NCBI RefSeq assembly: GCF_963169125.1
Contig: NC_084798.1
Span: forward strand, 194,799,481-194,863,480
Source: Humulus lupulus
Lineage: Eukaryota > Streptophyta > Magnoliopsida > Rosales > Cannabaceae
Direction: 5' to 3'
DNA: 64,000 bases
Position 1 is the first letter of the stretch. Each line of letters starts with the position of its first letter. Below are positions 1-11,189 of this stretch, one piece after another. The translations under genes were made by a program, and so were the position numbers. Under the pieces are notes generated by a model. It did no database searches, was not told the origin of the DNA, and saw nothing but the letters and a program-made list of their open reading frames with translations.

Positions 1-587
1 TCTTGTTTATGTGCTCTTCTTTCACTGTTTGACGAAAAACGGCGTCAACAGTTTCCAACCAATGAGAGACACTAGCTCTATTTAGAAATTGACATGCATT
101 TGAAAAATAAAAAATTTACAATATTATATTTTTCATAATAAATACATGTTTTTCATTATGTAACCCTTCCAAAAATTTGAAAAAATCAAAATTTATTTTT
201 ATAAATATTAATTAACAACTATAAATATGGACCATTGATCTTAATCTAATAGTTAATATTAAAGTAACCATCCATGAGGAGTACCCATTAAGAGTGCACT
301 CATATATATATTTACATTACTACATGACATATATATAAAATACAATAATATTTAAAAAGAAATTAATAGTAAAAATAAAACAAGAATAGAAAAAGTCATA
401 GTGTAGACAATAGTATATATGCATCAACTATTTTTAGTTTCTAATGTATCTCGCAATGTCATTTAGTGAATTTGATGAAGAAAAAAAGCTCAAATCACTT
501 GATAAAAAACAAACTATCACACAAATTTATAAGATAAAAAAATGATATGTATGCCTTTATTATTTTTAAATAAATATGATTTAAGTA
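1..587. other. AT-rich intergenic or intronic DNA
   Basis: Strongly AT-rich, low-complexity sequence. I see no ORF, RNA gene or clear element end. If the epoxide hydrolase gene to the right is intact, this stretch lies in its first intron, because that gene reads leftward and its second exon is not in the window. Confidence 0.5.
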
Positions 588-1700
588 TTTAAATTATCAT
601 AAAATATCTTTAAAATATCATATTTTAATTATTTATTTTTGTTTAAGTTTATATTAGTTCTAATTTTTTAATTTGGCAGTAACAATAAAAGATTATATAT
701 ATTATATGTTTAATGTAATATTAAGTTTAATTAAATTTTATTTAAGTTATAAAATGTATGATTTTATTATTTTTAAATAATTATCATTGTAAAATATTTC
801 AAAAATATTTTATTTTAATTTATTTAATTATTTATTTATTTAATTTTAAGCCAAGTTTACAATTTATCGTTAAATATAAAAATATTGTGTTAAATATAAA
901 AATATTCCGTTAAAGCTAACTCAAAAAATCAAAAACCCTTAAAACTAAGAATTTCTCTTATCTATGCAACATTTTTATATAGAAGAGATATATATTTTTA
1001 ACCTTCCTCCCCAAAATTTTCACCAGTGAAATGAAATATAGCGTATATCTATTCTATATAATAAGTGTGAAGATAACAGAAATTTTTTGTTTTAACGGTT
1101 TTTTATTTTTTTAATGTTAATTTTAACGGAATATTCTTATATTTAACAGAATATTCTTATATTTAACGGTGACTTGTAAATACTTAAAATAAAATAAAAC
1201 AAAATAAATAATTAAAAAAATAAAATAGGATATTTTTTAGATATTTTACAATGATAATTATTTTAAAATAATAAATAATTAAGCAAATTAAAATAGGATA
1301 TTTTTTAGATTTTTTACCATGATAATTATTTAAAAATAATAAATAATTAAACAAATTAAAATAAAATATATTTTTATATATTTTACAATGATAATTATTT
1401 AAAAATAATAAAATCATATATTTCATAATTTAAATAAAATTTAATTAAATTTAAAGTCACATATTAGAATAATATCATATTAAACATATAATATAATCTA
1501 TTGTTAATTAGAAACAAATTGTTTTTTTTTTTAAACTAGCAAAAAACTTAAATTTAAAATCTATGTATAATATTTATTATTATATTAAACATATAATATA
1601 TAATTTCTTGTTGTTACTCACAAATTTAAAAACTAGAACAAACATATACTTAAAGAAAAATAAATAAATAAATTATTTAATTAAAATAAGATATTTATTT
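588..1700. mobile_element. Two head-to-head Helitron-like non-autonomous copies
   Basis: A long imperfect inverted repeat. The right arm reads rightward from 1048 (TCTATTCTATATAATAAG). The left arm reads leftward from 988 (TCTCTTCTATATAAAAATG on the minus strand). Both arms then run through similar blocks: AACGGAATATT with TTATATTTAAC repeats, TTAAATAATTATCATTGTAAAATAT, an ATATTATATGTTTAAT block and a GTAACAA block. The right arm is longer because an AATAATTATTTAAA-type block of about 65 bp is repeated roughly three times at 1240-1420. The two arms are separated by 59 bp. The TC-starting, TATATAA-rich 5' end resembles plant Helitrons. I did not find convincing CTRR-type 3' ends with hairpins, so a foldback MITE is the alternative. 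Confidence 0.5.
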
Positions 1701-1901
1701 GAAATTTATATGACATTAATATAAATTTAATAAAAATAATTAATAAATTTTATAAATAAAACTAATTAAAACATGGATAATGCACATTGTTTATATCTAA
1801 GTATATTCACACACATGAATAATATAATTGATATCTAAGCCAACAAGATAATAAAAAACATTAGCACACGATGTAAATTGGATGTAAATTATAATGATCA
1901 C

Positions 1902-2369
1902 CTGAAACCTGCAGATGTAGAAATCGTCCCCAATTAGAGCTCTAAACCTTTCATCAAAGAATTTAACCTCAGGGTTCCTGTGAATGTAAACCACACCGAG
2001 GTTGACCAAAGCTTTGACTCTGTCAGGCCTGAACAAGCAGAGGTACCAAGCCATGGCAGCTCCCCAATCATGCCCCACTAAGAAGACCTGGTCGATACCG
2101 AGATTGTCCAAAAGGCCGACGAGGTCACCAACAATGTGGAGAGCGGTGTACGACGCCGGAGACGGCGGCGCGTCGGTGTCTCCATAGCCACGAAGATCGG
2201 GGGCAATGCAGCGATAACCAAGAGATGAAAGAGAGAGCATCTGGTGGCGCCAGGAGTACCAGAGCTCTGGGAAACCGTGGAGGAACAGGATCACGGGGCC
2301 GATCCCGATTGAGGCTACGTGCATGTTTATTCCGTTGGTGGTGATAGTTGAATGCTCTATTTTCTCCAT
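1902..2369 (-). CDS. Soluble epoxide hydrolase, exon 1 (partial gene)
   Basis: This encodes the first 156 residues of a plant soluble epoxide hydrolase of the alpha/beta-hydrolase fold, a family that opens fatty-acid epoxides to diols and feeds cutin and oxylipin metabolism. The oxyanion motif HGFPE is followed by LWYSWRHQ, then APDLRGYGDTDAP, and the nucleophile elbow GHDWGAA carries the catalytic Asp. The exon ends at GDDFYICRFQ, where family members continue with an EPGE-like segment. Here CAG is followed by GTGATC, a splice donor at 1900-1901, and the frame then hits stop codons. I chose the ATG at 2367-2369 (MEKIEH) because the in-frame Met 27 codons upstream lies in the leader and its extension is not family-like. 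The catalytic His, second acidic residue and cap domain would lie in later exons. None is visible in the 1.9 kb to the left, so the gene either has a long first intron or is a fragment. Confidence 0.85.
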
Positions 2370-2451
2370 TTCTTTTTTCTGAGATTGTTGTTGCTGATAT
2401 TCTTGTGTTGTGTGTATATAATATGTGTATGACGGATTTAACGAAATCATC

Positions 2452-2459
2452 TTATATAT
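2452..2459 (-). promoter_or_regulatory. Candidate TATA box of the epoxide hydrolase gene
   Basis: On the minus strand this reads TATATAAG, about 85 bp upstream of the chosen ATG. That would give a short 5' leader of roughly 50 nt. A second AT-rich candidate lies nearer the ATG at about 2410-2422. This is assigned from position and sequence only. Confidence 0.4.
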
Positions 2460-2734
2460 TTAAAGGGTATAGTTTAAGAATTGTTCATTGTAATAGTAAC
2501 TTGAAATGCGATATTATTGATATTTTGTACGTTTATATTTTGTGAGTTGTTTTCTTTTAAATGGGACTATTCGTTTGTTTTATTTAAATGTTGAATTTCA
2601 ATTATTCTGTGTGAATGTACCATCAATCTTATACAATTAAATATATGAGCAAAATTTTTGTAGTGATAAAAATATATTATCACGTTTGTAGTTATTCTGG
2701 TGATATTGCAAAAAATGTTGTTTACTAGAGTAAA

Positions 2735-4234
2735 TGATAAGGGTATTTTGGACTATAATTTTAGTTCTTTCTCACTTAAATATTGTTGATTCTTAGTGTT
2801 TCATGTGTTTTTAACTTTCTTTTATGAATTTTTGATTTTTAGGCCATAATGTATTTTATGAGAGTAAATATACAAATTTTGTGCAATTTGTGGTTAGATA
2901 ATTGATGGGAGACAAGAAGAGTCAAGAAAATGAAATTTAGAAGAAGTCTAAAGTGTTTTGTAAGTCCCTTAACCCAAGACTTGAGGATGGAGTAGAAGAA
3001 ATTCTAGGCAGCAGCCTAGGATTTGAAGAAAATTGAAAATTGCGTGAGGTCACGATGAACACATTCTAGGTCGCAATCTAGGAGGTTTCTAGACTCTGTG
3101 GTCGCGACAATATATATTGTAGGTCACGACCTTAGCATGTGAGTTTGCTATTCGAATTTTGAGGCCGTGGCGGTGAACATCCCAGGGCGTGGCCTGTGAT
3201 GATTTTTCAACTTTTGATTTTTAAATTTTACATGTAATTGAAGGGGGATATAAAAGGGTTTTGAAGGGAAATTCTAAAATAACTTTTAATTATGTTTTTG
3301 AGAGACTTAAACTCAAAGAACTTAAGAGAGAATGAGAATTGCTCATCATCTACATCAACATTCTAGTTTTTCTTCTTCTTCTTAAACTCTATTATTTTGA
3401 ATAATATGATTTTGATTATGTTTGAGATTACGGAGTAGTTTCTTTCTAGCTTAAGTGTTATTTTAAAACCCTAGACATGAGTTATTGATTTCAATGATGA
3501 TTATTATTCTACTTATTTCTTGATATTGAATTGCTTATATTCTTCTGTGCTTCATTCTATGATTATTATTTTAATCTTGTTTAGAGGGCCCCTAAATAGG
3601 ATTTCACTTTAGTCTACTATCATCTTAGGGTTTCCATTCACCTAATCATTTAGAACTCTAGGTTTTCGTGATAATTTGCAATTAAGGGTAATGTCAAATT
3701 TGCTTTTAATTGCGATGAAGAATATAATCTAGGTTAAATGAATCACACACTTGTTAGATTTGTCTCTTAGATTAACTCATCTCCATGGAAATTAATGTTT
3801 TTGCTAGATTAAACCTAAGGTATTTTTCCATTAGGTTATTTAGTAAAAAGAATTTATTAAGAGCGATTCGCTTTAATAAAGTATACTAGGGATATTTGGG
3901 ATAACGACATCTTATGTGTTATATGTGGATTCATAGTTTAATTTGGGATAAGGAATAATAGTAATCATTGTCAATCTTGAATGACTGTTGAAGGTAGAGA
4001 ATTAACTCTTAATTGTTTCTTATAATCATTGTTATCAATTCAATTGATTCATTCATTGCTTTACGTTATTTTTCATTTTCAAACTTTGAAATCTCATTTT
4101 CATTGTGGTTTCTAATTTTGAATAATAATTTAATATTAGTCCTCATTGGTTCGACTTTTACTGTTATATAAAATAGTTAGTAAATTTAAAAAGAAAAATA
4201 TATTTCAATTTTATATTGCGAACGACATGCATCA
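2735..4234 (+). mobile_element. Solo LTR, 1500 bp, TSD GTAAA
   Basis: It starts TGATAAGGG and ends GACATGCATCA, and is flanked on both sides by GTAAA (2730-2734 and 4235-4239). No internal retrotransposon sequence follows, so it is a solo LTR left by LTR-LTR recombination. A TATA box (TATAAAAG, 3249-3256) sets the plus orientation. Upstream of it, 3044-3200 carries GTCGCGAC, GTCACGACC and related self-complementary motifs. Near the 3' end is TTGGTTCGACTTTTACTG, a phrase of a type seen at the ends of several plant LTR families. I cannot assign the lineage. Confidence 0.75.
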
Positions 4235-4239
4235 GTAAA

Positions 4240-4635
4240 TTAAACAAGCTTAGATAGCATAACACTCTTAAAATATAAATAATTTTTGTATGGAAAAATA
4301 TGATACTAACTTAAACTTTTGTCTAAGGTCCTAAATAGTGTTGAGACGGTTGTGCCATACAATTTCAACTTAGTTATACCAAACCTGCCAAACCATACAT
4401 ATAGTTTGCTAGAGTAATGATATGTGTATCCAAAATATAGTATTGAAATGTACACCCAAATATCACACATACTAATGTGACATTGTTTTTTAAAAGAGTA
4501 GGTCTCAGTTTAGATAAATATGATTGATTAAAAAAAAATTATCAAGGTTGTGTGCAATATGTTTATATGTATGTTTTGGATGAACATATCATTACTCATT
4601 TTGCAATTGGTTTAATAGATTTTCGTAGTTCAATT
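4240..4635. other. Spacer between two insertions
   Basis: AT-rich sequence lying between the GTAAA solo LTR and the next element. I see no ORF longer than background and no element end in it. Confidence 0.5.
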
Positions 4636-4640
4636 GTGGG

Positions 4641-5909
4641 TGTTGACTGTCTTTTTAGCCAACAACGTGAGGACGTCAAATACGACAAACCTTCAAGAGA
4701 ATGTAAACGACAACAGACGGTATAAACAAGAAAAGTAAATAACACAGGAGATTTTTATAGTGGTTCAGCCCCGATTGTCGGTAATAGCCTAATCCACTTA
4801 GAGTTGTGATTTATAGATCCATACTCAAGATCAGATGGACTGAGCCAACTAAGTTTCTTCAGTACAGATTGTGAAAATACAAGAATTCTCTCTAATTTCA
4901 GCACTTTCTCTCTCTAGAATAGACGGACCCAATTTTCTCTCTCTCTAGAAAGAAGAAGCAGAAGAAGCCCTTCTCTCATCCCATAAGCTCTCTATTTATA
5001 GGCCTGGGATCCTCAACTGATATCCCCTTATGATAGGGATATTTTATTATATTTATTACATTTAAACATTCAAAATTCGAAATGTAACAAACCCCCCATT
5101 TGTGGGAAGAATGAGAGATTCCCGCGTATGTTGTTGAAGCTGACTCTGGGAATCTTGACTTAGTCTCCTCTAGCTAGTTGATCCACCTCCTAATGACCAC
5201 CCATGCAAGTGTTGGTCGGACATGCATGGTGGTAGGACATGCATGGTGGTAGGACATGTTTTTGTGGGTTGAACGTGAATGGTGGTAGGACATGCACTTC
5301 TCTCCTCTAACATGGCACTCTCCTCTAGCATGCCATGTTCCTCCTTAAACCAATCTCCTTGGCTTCTCCTTGGACCAAGGTGGTCCGAGGCAACCTCCTT
5401 GGCACCTAACCTTGGACAACATTGGGGCAACCTCCTTGGCACCTCACCTTGGACAACATTGAGGCAACCTCCTTGGTGCCTCACCTTGGACAACATTGAG
5501 GCAACCTCCTCCATAACATCTCACCTTGGACAAGGTCAAGGCATTCTCCTTTAGCATCTCCCAAACATGTCCGATCGAACATTGTATAGGCTCTCCTTAT
5601 CAAAATCTAAGTCTCCTTCCTCTTGCATGAGACTCCTCCTCCTTAGCTACTTACCTTGGACACGTTCGAGCCAACACTTAGGAAACCTTGGGAGGCTTGC
5701 CTCCTACACATCCTTGGGGTCTCTTAGGACCACATCCTCCTTGGGGTCTCCTAAGACCACTTTCTCCTTGGGGTCTCCTAAGACCACTCCCTTGGGGTCT
5801 CCTAGGACCACATCCTCCTTGGGGTCTCCTAGGACCACTCCCCTTAGCTCTCCTAGAATGCATTCTCCTTAGCCTCCTAGGATGCATTCTCCAATTTTTG
5901 GGTATAACA
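4641..5909 (-). repeat. 3' LTR of the gag-only Tat element
   Basis: 1269 bp; on the plus strand it runs from TGTTGACTG to GGTATAACA. A TATA box reads CTATAAATAG on the minus strand at 4992-5001. The part nearest the element interior is a patchwork of short tandem repeats. One TCCGATCGAA copy at 5570-5579 relates the LTR to the palindrome array next to it. Confidence 0.92.
5390..5840 (-). repeat. Short tandem repeats inside the LTR
   Basis: Two arrays. At about 5390-5505 the phrase CAACCTCCTTGGCACCTCAC plus CTTGGACAACATTG recurs roughly three times at about 36-bp spacing. At 5711-5840 a roughly 27-bp unit containing CTTGGGGTCTCCTAGGACCA occurs five times. The same arrays recur in the other LTR about 6549 bp further on. 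In the sense orientation they sit in U3, upstream of the TATA box, where tandem units often act as enhancer-like repeats; that role is inferred. Confidence 0.75.
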
Positions 5910-5922
5910 TTTGCCCCCCAAG
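5910..5922 (-). promoter_or_regulatory. Polypurine tract of the gag-only Tat element
   Basis: On the minus strand CTTGGGGGGCAAA directly abuts the 3' LTR. This is the expected plus-strand DNA primer site and confirms the orientation. Confidence 0.75.
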
Positions 5923-6215
5923 TTTATTATACGATTTCCCTCGTATGATAAACTTTTCTTCTAGCAAAATGTTCTTGAGATCATTCAAAAGCTTCTATCC
6001 GGTTGATAACTTTCCCGTAAACTTACATGATAGAACTTGTCTTGAACTTGTCTTGTGACTTCTTCAAACTCTATTTTCTTGATACAATGAAAACATCTGC
6101 TCCATTTGTATATGTTGCAAAATCATCATAGTATAGAGACAGGTTGTTGAATATCCTCGATTTGGTTGCGCTAGGATTAGAATTTCGGTGATCGAACTCT
6201 TTGTGAGCTCTTTGA

Positions 6216-7755
6216 TCCGATCGGACCATGTGTGAGCTCTTTGATCCCAAATGCATCCGATCGGACCCTTGGATATGGGTCAAGCCAAGGCCACTTGAAA
6301 CTCCCGGGCCACGCTGCTACTTCTTGGCTCGGACATCAACCATGCCCGATCGGATGAACACTCTTCTTGGCATCTCCAACCATGTCCGATCGGAGTTGCG
6401 TACCCTTGGCCCAAAACTAAGTCCATCTTTTCTCTTGTATGGGACTTCTCCTCTAATTTTTCCGAGCCAACCATTTTGGAACACATGCATGGTCTCCTCG
6501 GACATGGTCCGATCGGAGCTTTCATGACATGGTTCGATCGGACAAAGCCTGACCAAGGAAACGTCCAGCCTTGCCTCCACGCGAGCCCAACGTGAAGTCC
6601 CCCAGGATGTCCGATCGGACGTAGCATTCCCGAGGAGAGGATACACGCCCACGGTCCAAGTGTCCAGCGCCTGGTATGCCTTGTGCCTCCAAAGCTCCTA
6701 GCCAGCAGCAACGTTTTATGTCCGATCGGACATTGAAAACTGTAGGCAATTGTGTAGTCCGATCGGGCATGGGCGTCTAAGGGGGTTCAAAGTCTGCTGC
6801 CAAGTAATTCGGGCACTTCAATGCAAAGACAGGTAAGTGTGGTCCGATCGGACCGTGTTTGACCTCGTCCAAAATCTAAGTCCATGGGACCTCTCCTTGG
6901 ACTTGGTCCGAGCCAATCTTTTTGGAAGCTCACCAAGCTAAGGTCCGAGCCAAGTAATGTGGATGCTTAGCTCGGATAGCTTCGAGCCAACTTCCTTGAA
7001 GCTCACCTCTGATAGGTCCGAGCCATCTTTTTCTTGCCATCTCCTCGAACCAAAATGGTCCAAGGCACCTCTCCCATGGCATGTCCGATCGGACATGACA
7101 CCCTTCTCCTCGGACCAAAGTGGTTCGAGCCTATCTCTTTCAAGCAAGGTCCGATCGGACCCTTGGCACACATGCATGATCTTCCCTCGAACTTGTCCGA
7201 TCGAAGCTTTCCATCTAGGGACTCCTCAAGCTAAGGTCCGAGCCAAGCATTTTGGAGCTCACCAAGCTTAAGTCCGAGCCAATTCCTTGGCACACATGCA
7301 TGGCTCTCCTCTGACATAGTCCGATCGGAGATATTCAACATGGTCCGATCGGAGATATGCAACATGGCTTTCATGACCTTTCCTTGAACCAAGGTCCAAG
7401 CCAATGTCTTGGCTTCTCCTCGGACATGGCCCGAGCCAAGCATTTGGCTCCTCCATCAAGGTCCGATCGGACACAATGTAGCTTCCAACCACTCAAGCGT
7501 GTTCCTCCTCTTCAGATGCAGCACCTTAGGCACCAATATCTGGGCCTAGATCCTTGGACGTAGGTGAGATGCTCCTTGGATCAACATGCATCCGATCGGC
7601 CATCTCAAGGTATGCTTGGACACCACATTTTTCAAACACTTTAAGCACCTGTATTGATCGTGAGCATAAAGAAACAGGCATAAGCCGTGTTGACATGAAT
7701 GCAATGCAATGCATGGAACAGTAGCCAGCCTTCTAAGCATGCACATCCGATCGGA
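6216..7755 (-). repeat. Array of TCCGATCGGA palindromes in the 3' region
   Basis: Within 1.54 kb I count 13 perfect copies of the 10-bp palindrome TCCGATCGGA. They start at 6216, 6256, 6385, 6508, 6610, 6721, 6843, 7084, 7150, 7320, 7344, 7462 and 7746. Five more copies carry one mismatch (6345, 6533, 6758, 7196, 7591). Chance would give far less than one. Interspersed phrases such as GGTCCGAGCCAA and CTCCTCGGACCAAGG suggest a very diverged tandem array whose palindromic core has been kept. Tat elements commonly carry tandem repeats between their last gene and the 3' LTR, so the position is typical. The many short ORFs here all read through the repeat, and I do not regard them as genes. Confidence 0.8.
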
Positions 7756-7869
7756 CATAGGCAGTATTACCATTTGGACGCTTCTCCTTGGAACTAGACA
7801 CACCTTTCGGACCAAACATGGTATACTCCATGCTATAATTTTTTCAAACATTTCACCTTTAGGCACTCT

Positions 7870-9014
7870 TAGGACCTTTTAGGAAAAACCATCAAAGCAC
7901 CTTGTTCGAACCTCCCATAATTATTTTGAGAGATTGATTTCTCTCAATCAATCTTAGTGAAAACTTGACTTCTCCTCCCAAGGACAAATTTTCACCATGT
8001 AGCATCTATTTTGCATGCATTTGTTTGATTCACTCCAGGGAATGTTGATCGATGATACATGCTTAGCCGACCAAGGAAGTTGTATCTGCTCTCCTGAGTA
8101 AGAAAACTTTGCACCTGGTGAGCTTTACTTGTAGCTGTTGGCATTTAGACTTTACTTCTCTTTATTAACTTAAAACATTCTAAGTCTCCTCTAGACTTAA
8201 AAAGTTATAAGTTTTTTGTGAAGAGTAAAATCACTCTGGTGTATGCCTTAGATTTTCGCATGAGTACTTAGTTTTCTAACTTAGAAATTCTAAACATTTC
8301 ATAAGTCCATGCTAAGTATACTTTCTCACACTCTTATTGCTCTAACATTTATGAGCATGATGTTTATGGTCACACGAATATCTGCTCCTAACTTGAAATT
8401 TTAACAATTCCAAGTCTCTTAAGCTTTGCCAAGCAAGTTAGCTTAATGGCCTTTTTGGACTTCAAAAATTTACAAGTCAGCCTAGAAACAGATATATTAC
8501 CTCGTGCTCTTATTGCCTGTGTTAAGTTATATACAGGCATACCCCATGTGCCCCCCAGGTGGTTGGGGGTTGAAAGATCCTTAGTCACTTGCTACCTGAC
8601 TGAATCTGTTCGAGCAGTTAACTACTCGTGAAACACATAGAATATATGGAAAATACTCAAGCAGTTAAACACTGCTTGAACACATCGACCAGTTGAACAC
8701 TGCTCGGATAACTAACACACATGCATATTTGTAGCAAGAATCGACCACGCTGCGCGTAGTCTCTTTTATTACTCGTAAATTAAAAATGACAAAACATGTC
8801 TAACAACGAGTCTTAAACAACCAAAATTGTTCAAAATAAAATGACTGGTTAGAAAATAACCAGTTCATACACCAAACTTAAATAACAAGTCTAAAAAACT
8901 CAAAACCAAGCTACCACTCTGAAAGCGGTATTTAAAAATAATATCTCCTTCGACGCTCTATGTTCACGCCACTCCAGTGATTCCTGCTCCTAGCACTCCT
9001 CCTCAGCATACTCC
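7870..9014. other. Untranslated region between gag and the palindrome array
   Basis: No coding sequence is supported. Where an autonomous Tat element would have protease to integrase, there is only AT-rich, stop-riddled sequence with short degenerate repeats such as CTCAAGCAGTTAAACACTG and CGACCAGTTGAACACTG near 8650-8700. Confidence 0.6.
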
Positions 9015-11134
9015 TCATCTTGCTTCGTTGCTCTCCTCAACTAAGGGTGGACCTCCACATATAGTGTCTACGGTGAAGTCCACAGGTACAGGCTGCAAGG
9101 GTGGAGATTTTTGTCGGTTGAATCCGTAGTTGCTTCTACCTCCTTCTCCTTGGGGTGTCTCTGCTCGGTACTTCTTCAACTTGCCCGACCGGAGAAGAAA
9201 TTCTATCTCGTCCTTGAGGTGGTTGCATTCATTTGTGTCGTGACCATAATCTTCATGGAAGCGACAATACTTGTTCATGTCTCTCTTCCTCATCTCTCTC
9301 CTGATGGGTGGAGGCTTCTTGTAAGGAACCTCCTTTTGACTAGCAAGATATATCTCTGCTCGGGTGGTTGAGATAGTGGTGTAGTTGGTGAATTGAGGCT
9401 CATACTTGGTTTGCTTCTCACTTGAACCCAACTTTGCTTTCTTTTCTTCATGGTGGTCAGACCCATTATTTCCACGCTTCCTTCCACCATCACTAAGAGA
9501 GTTAGTTGGTTTGCATGGGTTGTTTATGCCATTCTCCCCCTTCTCTATCGCATCATCCAAATTCATATATTTTTCCGCCCGGTCAAGAAATTGTTGAAGT
9601 GTTGAAATTGGATGGCGATGGATGGTGTCCCATAGAGGACTCCGATAAAGTATCCCAGCAGATATAGCAACCATCTTCCCATCGTCTCCTACAGCAGTTG
9701 CTCTATTGGCTTCTCTCATGAACCTCTGTATATAGCTCTTTAGAGACTCATCTTTTCTTTGTTTGATATCTGCCAAGTCGTTGGCATAAACTGGTGGAGT
9801 CCGGGCAGTGCTAAATTGTCTACAAAACTCCTTCCTGAATGACTCCCAAGAGGTAATGGAGATTGGTTTAAACCTCCAATACCACTCTTGGGCAGTGTCC
9901 GTCAAGGTGGTGGGGAAGACTCTACACCGATAGTCATCACTCACCCCGAGTAGTTCCATCTGGTCCTCAAACTTCTCAACATGTCTTATCGGGTCTGCCT
10001 TTTCGGTATAAATTGGCAGTACCGGTGCTTTGTACTTTGCTGGTGGTTGAGCTGCTCTTATTCGAGCAGAGAACGGGCTGCCACTCCGGTAGTCTATCAG
10101 ATCTATCTCGGAAGGTCGCTTCGACAAACCTTGCACTGCAGCTGCTAGCATGTCAAGCTGGGCTTGGATAGCTGGTGCAACTGATGAGGTTCCACCATCA
10201 AGTATTTCTACTTGACTGGTAGGACGGTCCAGATTTTTCCCTTCGACCAGGACGGTCCTCCTCTTGTTGGTGATAACATCCCTTAGATCCTTCTGAGAAG
10301 CATGCTCTCCTACCCGATCGAACACCGTACTCTTCGATTTCCCAGCGGGCTTACTACGCGGGACTTCCTCTCTCCTGCTACACCGCTGGTCAGGGTGCAA
10401 TGGAGGCTTCTTGGCGCGCTCTGGGCAGTTTTCTCCCCTTCGTGGGTTGTGGTCCTCCTTTTCCCTTGACTGGCTGGTGGGATGACTATCAGCCTCATCC
10501 CCTCCATGCCCATCTTTGAACTGTGAGGACCTCTTCTCTCTAGGAGCATTATTTTGCCCTGCCCAGGTGGAGTCTTTTTACTGCCCGATCGGTGACTTCT
10601 GGAGGGGGTTCTAGAGTGCTCCCCTTGGGTTGAGGTAGTGTGCGATCGGACTCCATCTCCCTCACCAGGTGGGTTATTACCACCCCTCCTTGGTTTATCA
10701 TTGCTCCTACCACCAGCTTCTGTGGTCCTTGCTCCTGGAGGGGGTCCTCCTCGTACTGCAGCTTGGGCATTGGCTTGGGCCAACTGGGTAGCTGCTTCTA
10801 AAGCAAGCGTTGCTTCACGATGTTTCTGATTGACCTCCTCCTGTTGTTGTCTGAGCTCCTCACTTCTGGCCTCCATATCGCATTTTTGTTGCTCTAAGGC
10901 AGCTCTCTGCCTGGCCATCTCTTCAGCAAACGTCTCTCGCCTAGCGTGGAATTGTGCCATCTCCTCCTGGAAGGCCCCCATGGTCTCTTGGAGCTCTTCA
11001 ACTCCTGGAGTCACGTCCTCAAGCATGACCCTAGGCTCATTCTCATGATATTGTGGGCTAGGACCTTCAGATCTAGCAGGTTCTTTAGAGGAGTTTGTCC
11101 TCTTGGAAGGAGCAGTGGTGTTCTTAGGCGCCAT
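9015..11134 (-). pseudogene. gag: gag of the Tat element, split by a frameshift
   Basis: The capsid polyprotein gene starts at 11134 (MAPKNTTAP), 32 nt beyond the end of the primer-binding site. The N-terminal part has a Glu/Gln/Arg-rich coiled coil (about residues 45-115) and a basic, Ser/Pro-rich linker. Near 10545-10560 the homologous reading moves to another frame, which stays open to 9015. This second part holds the retrotransposon gag core (PIRHVEKFEDQMELLGVSD, then AQEWYWRF, then a SWESFRKEFCRQF-type segment) and a zinc knuckle C-x2-H-x4-H-x4-C at 9225-9266 (CRFHEDYGHDTNEC). That CHHC spacing is the Tat-group pattern rather than the usual CCHC. A single indel explains the break; programmed frameshifting is possible but I see no slippery site plus stem. 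No pol follows. Confidence 0.85.
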
Positions 11135-11166
11135 CTTGCTTCAGGGACCGTCTGTTCTTCTCTTCA

Positions 11167-11189
11167 GGCTCTCAATGAAAGCACCAAAA
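11167..11189 (-). promoter_or_regulatory. Primer-binding site of the gag-only Tat element
   Basis: Directly after the 5' LTR the sense strand reads TTTTGGTGCTTTCATTGAG. It begins with the TGG expected for a tRNA 3' CCA, followed by many matchable bases. I do not assign the tRNA. It differs from the primer site of the neighbouring Tat element. Confidence 0.65.

Noticed and set aside
5170..7866. Many overlapping ORFs of 60-143 codons on both strands
   Set aside because: They arise because the LTR and palindrome repeats are GC-richer and poor in stops. The translations are repetitive (MSDRT, LGSPRT) and differ by frame without any domain.
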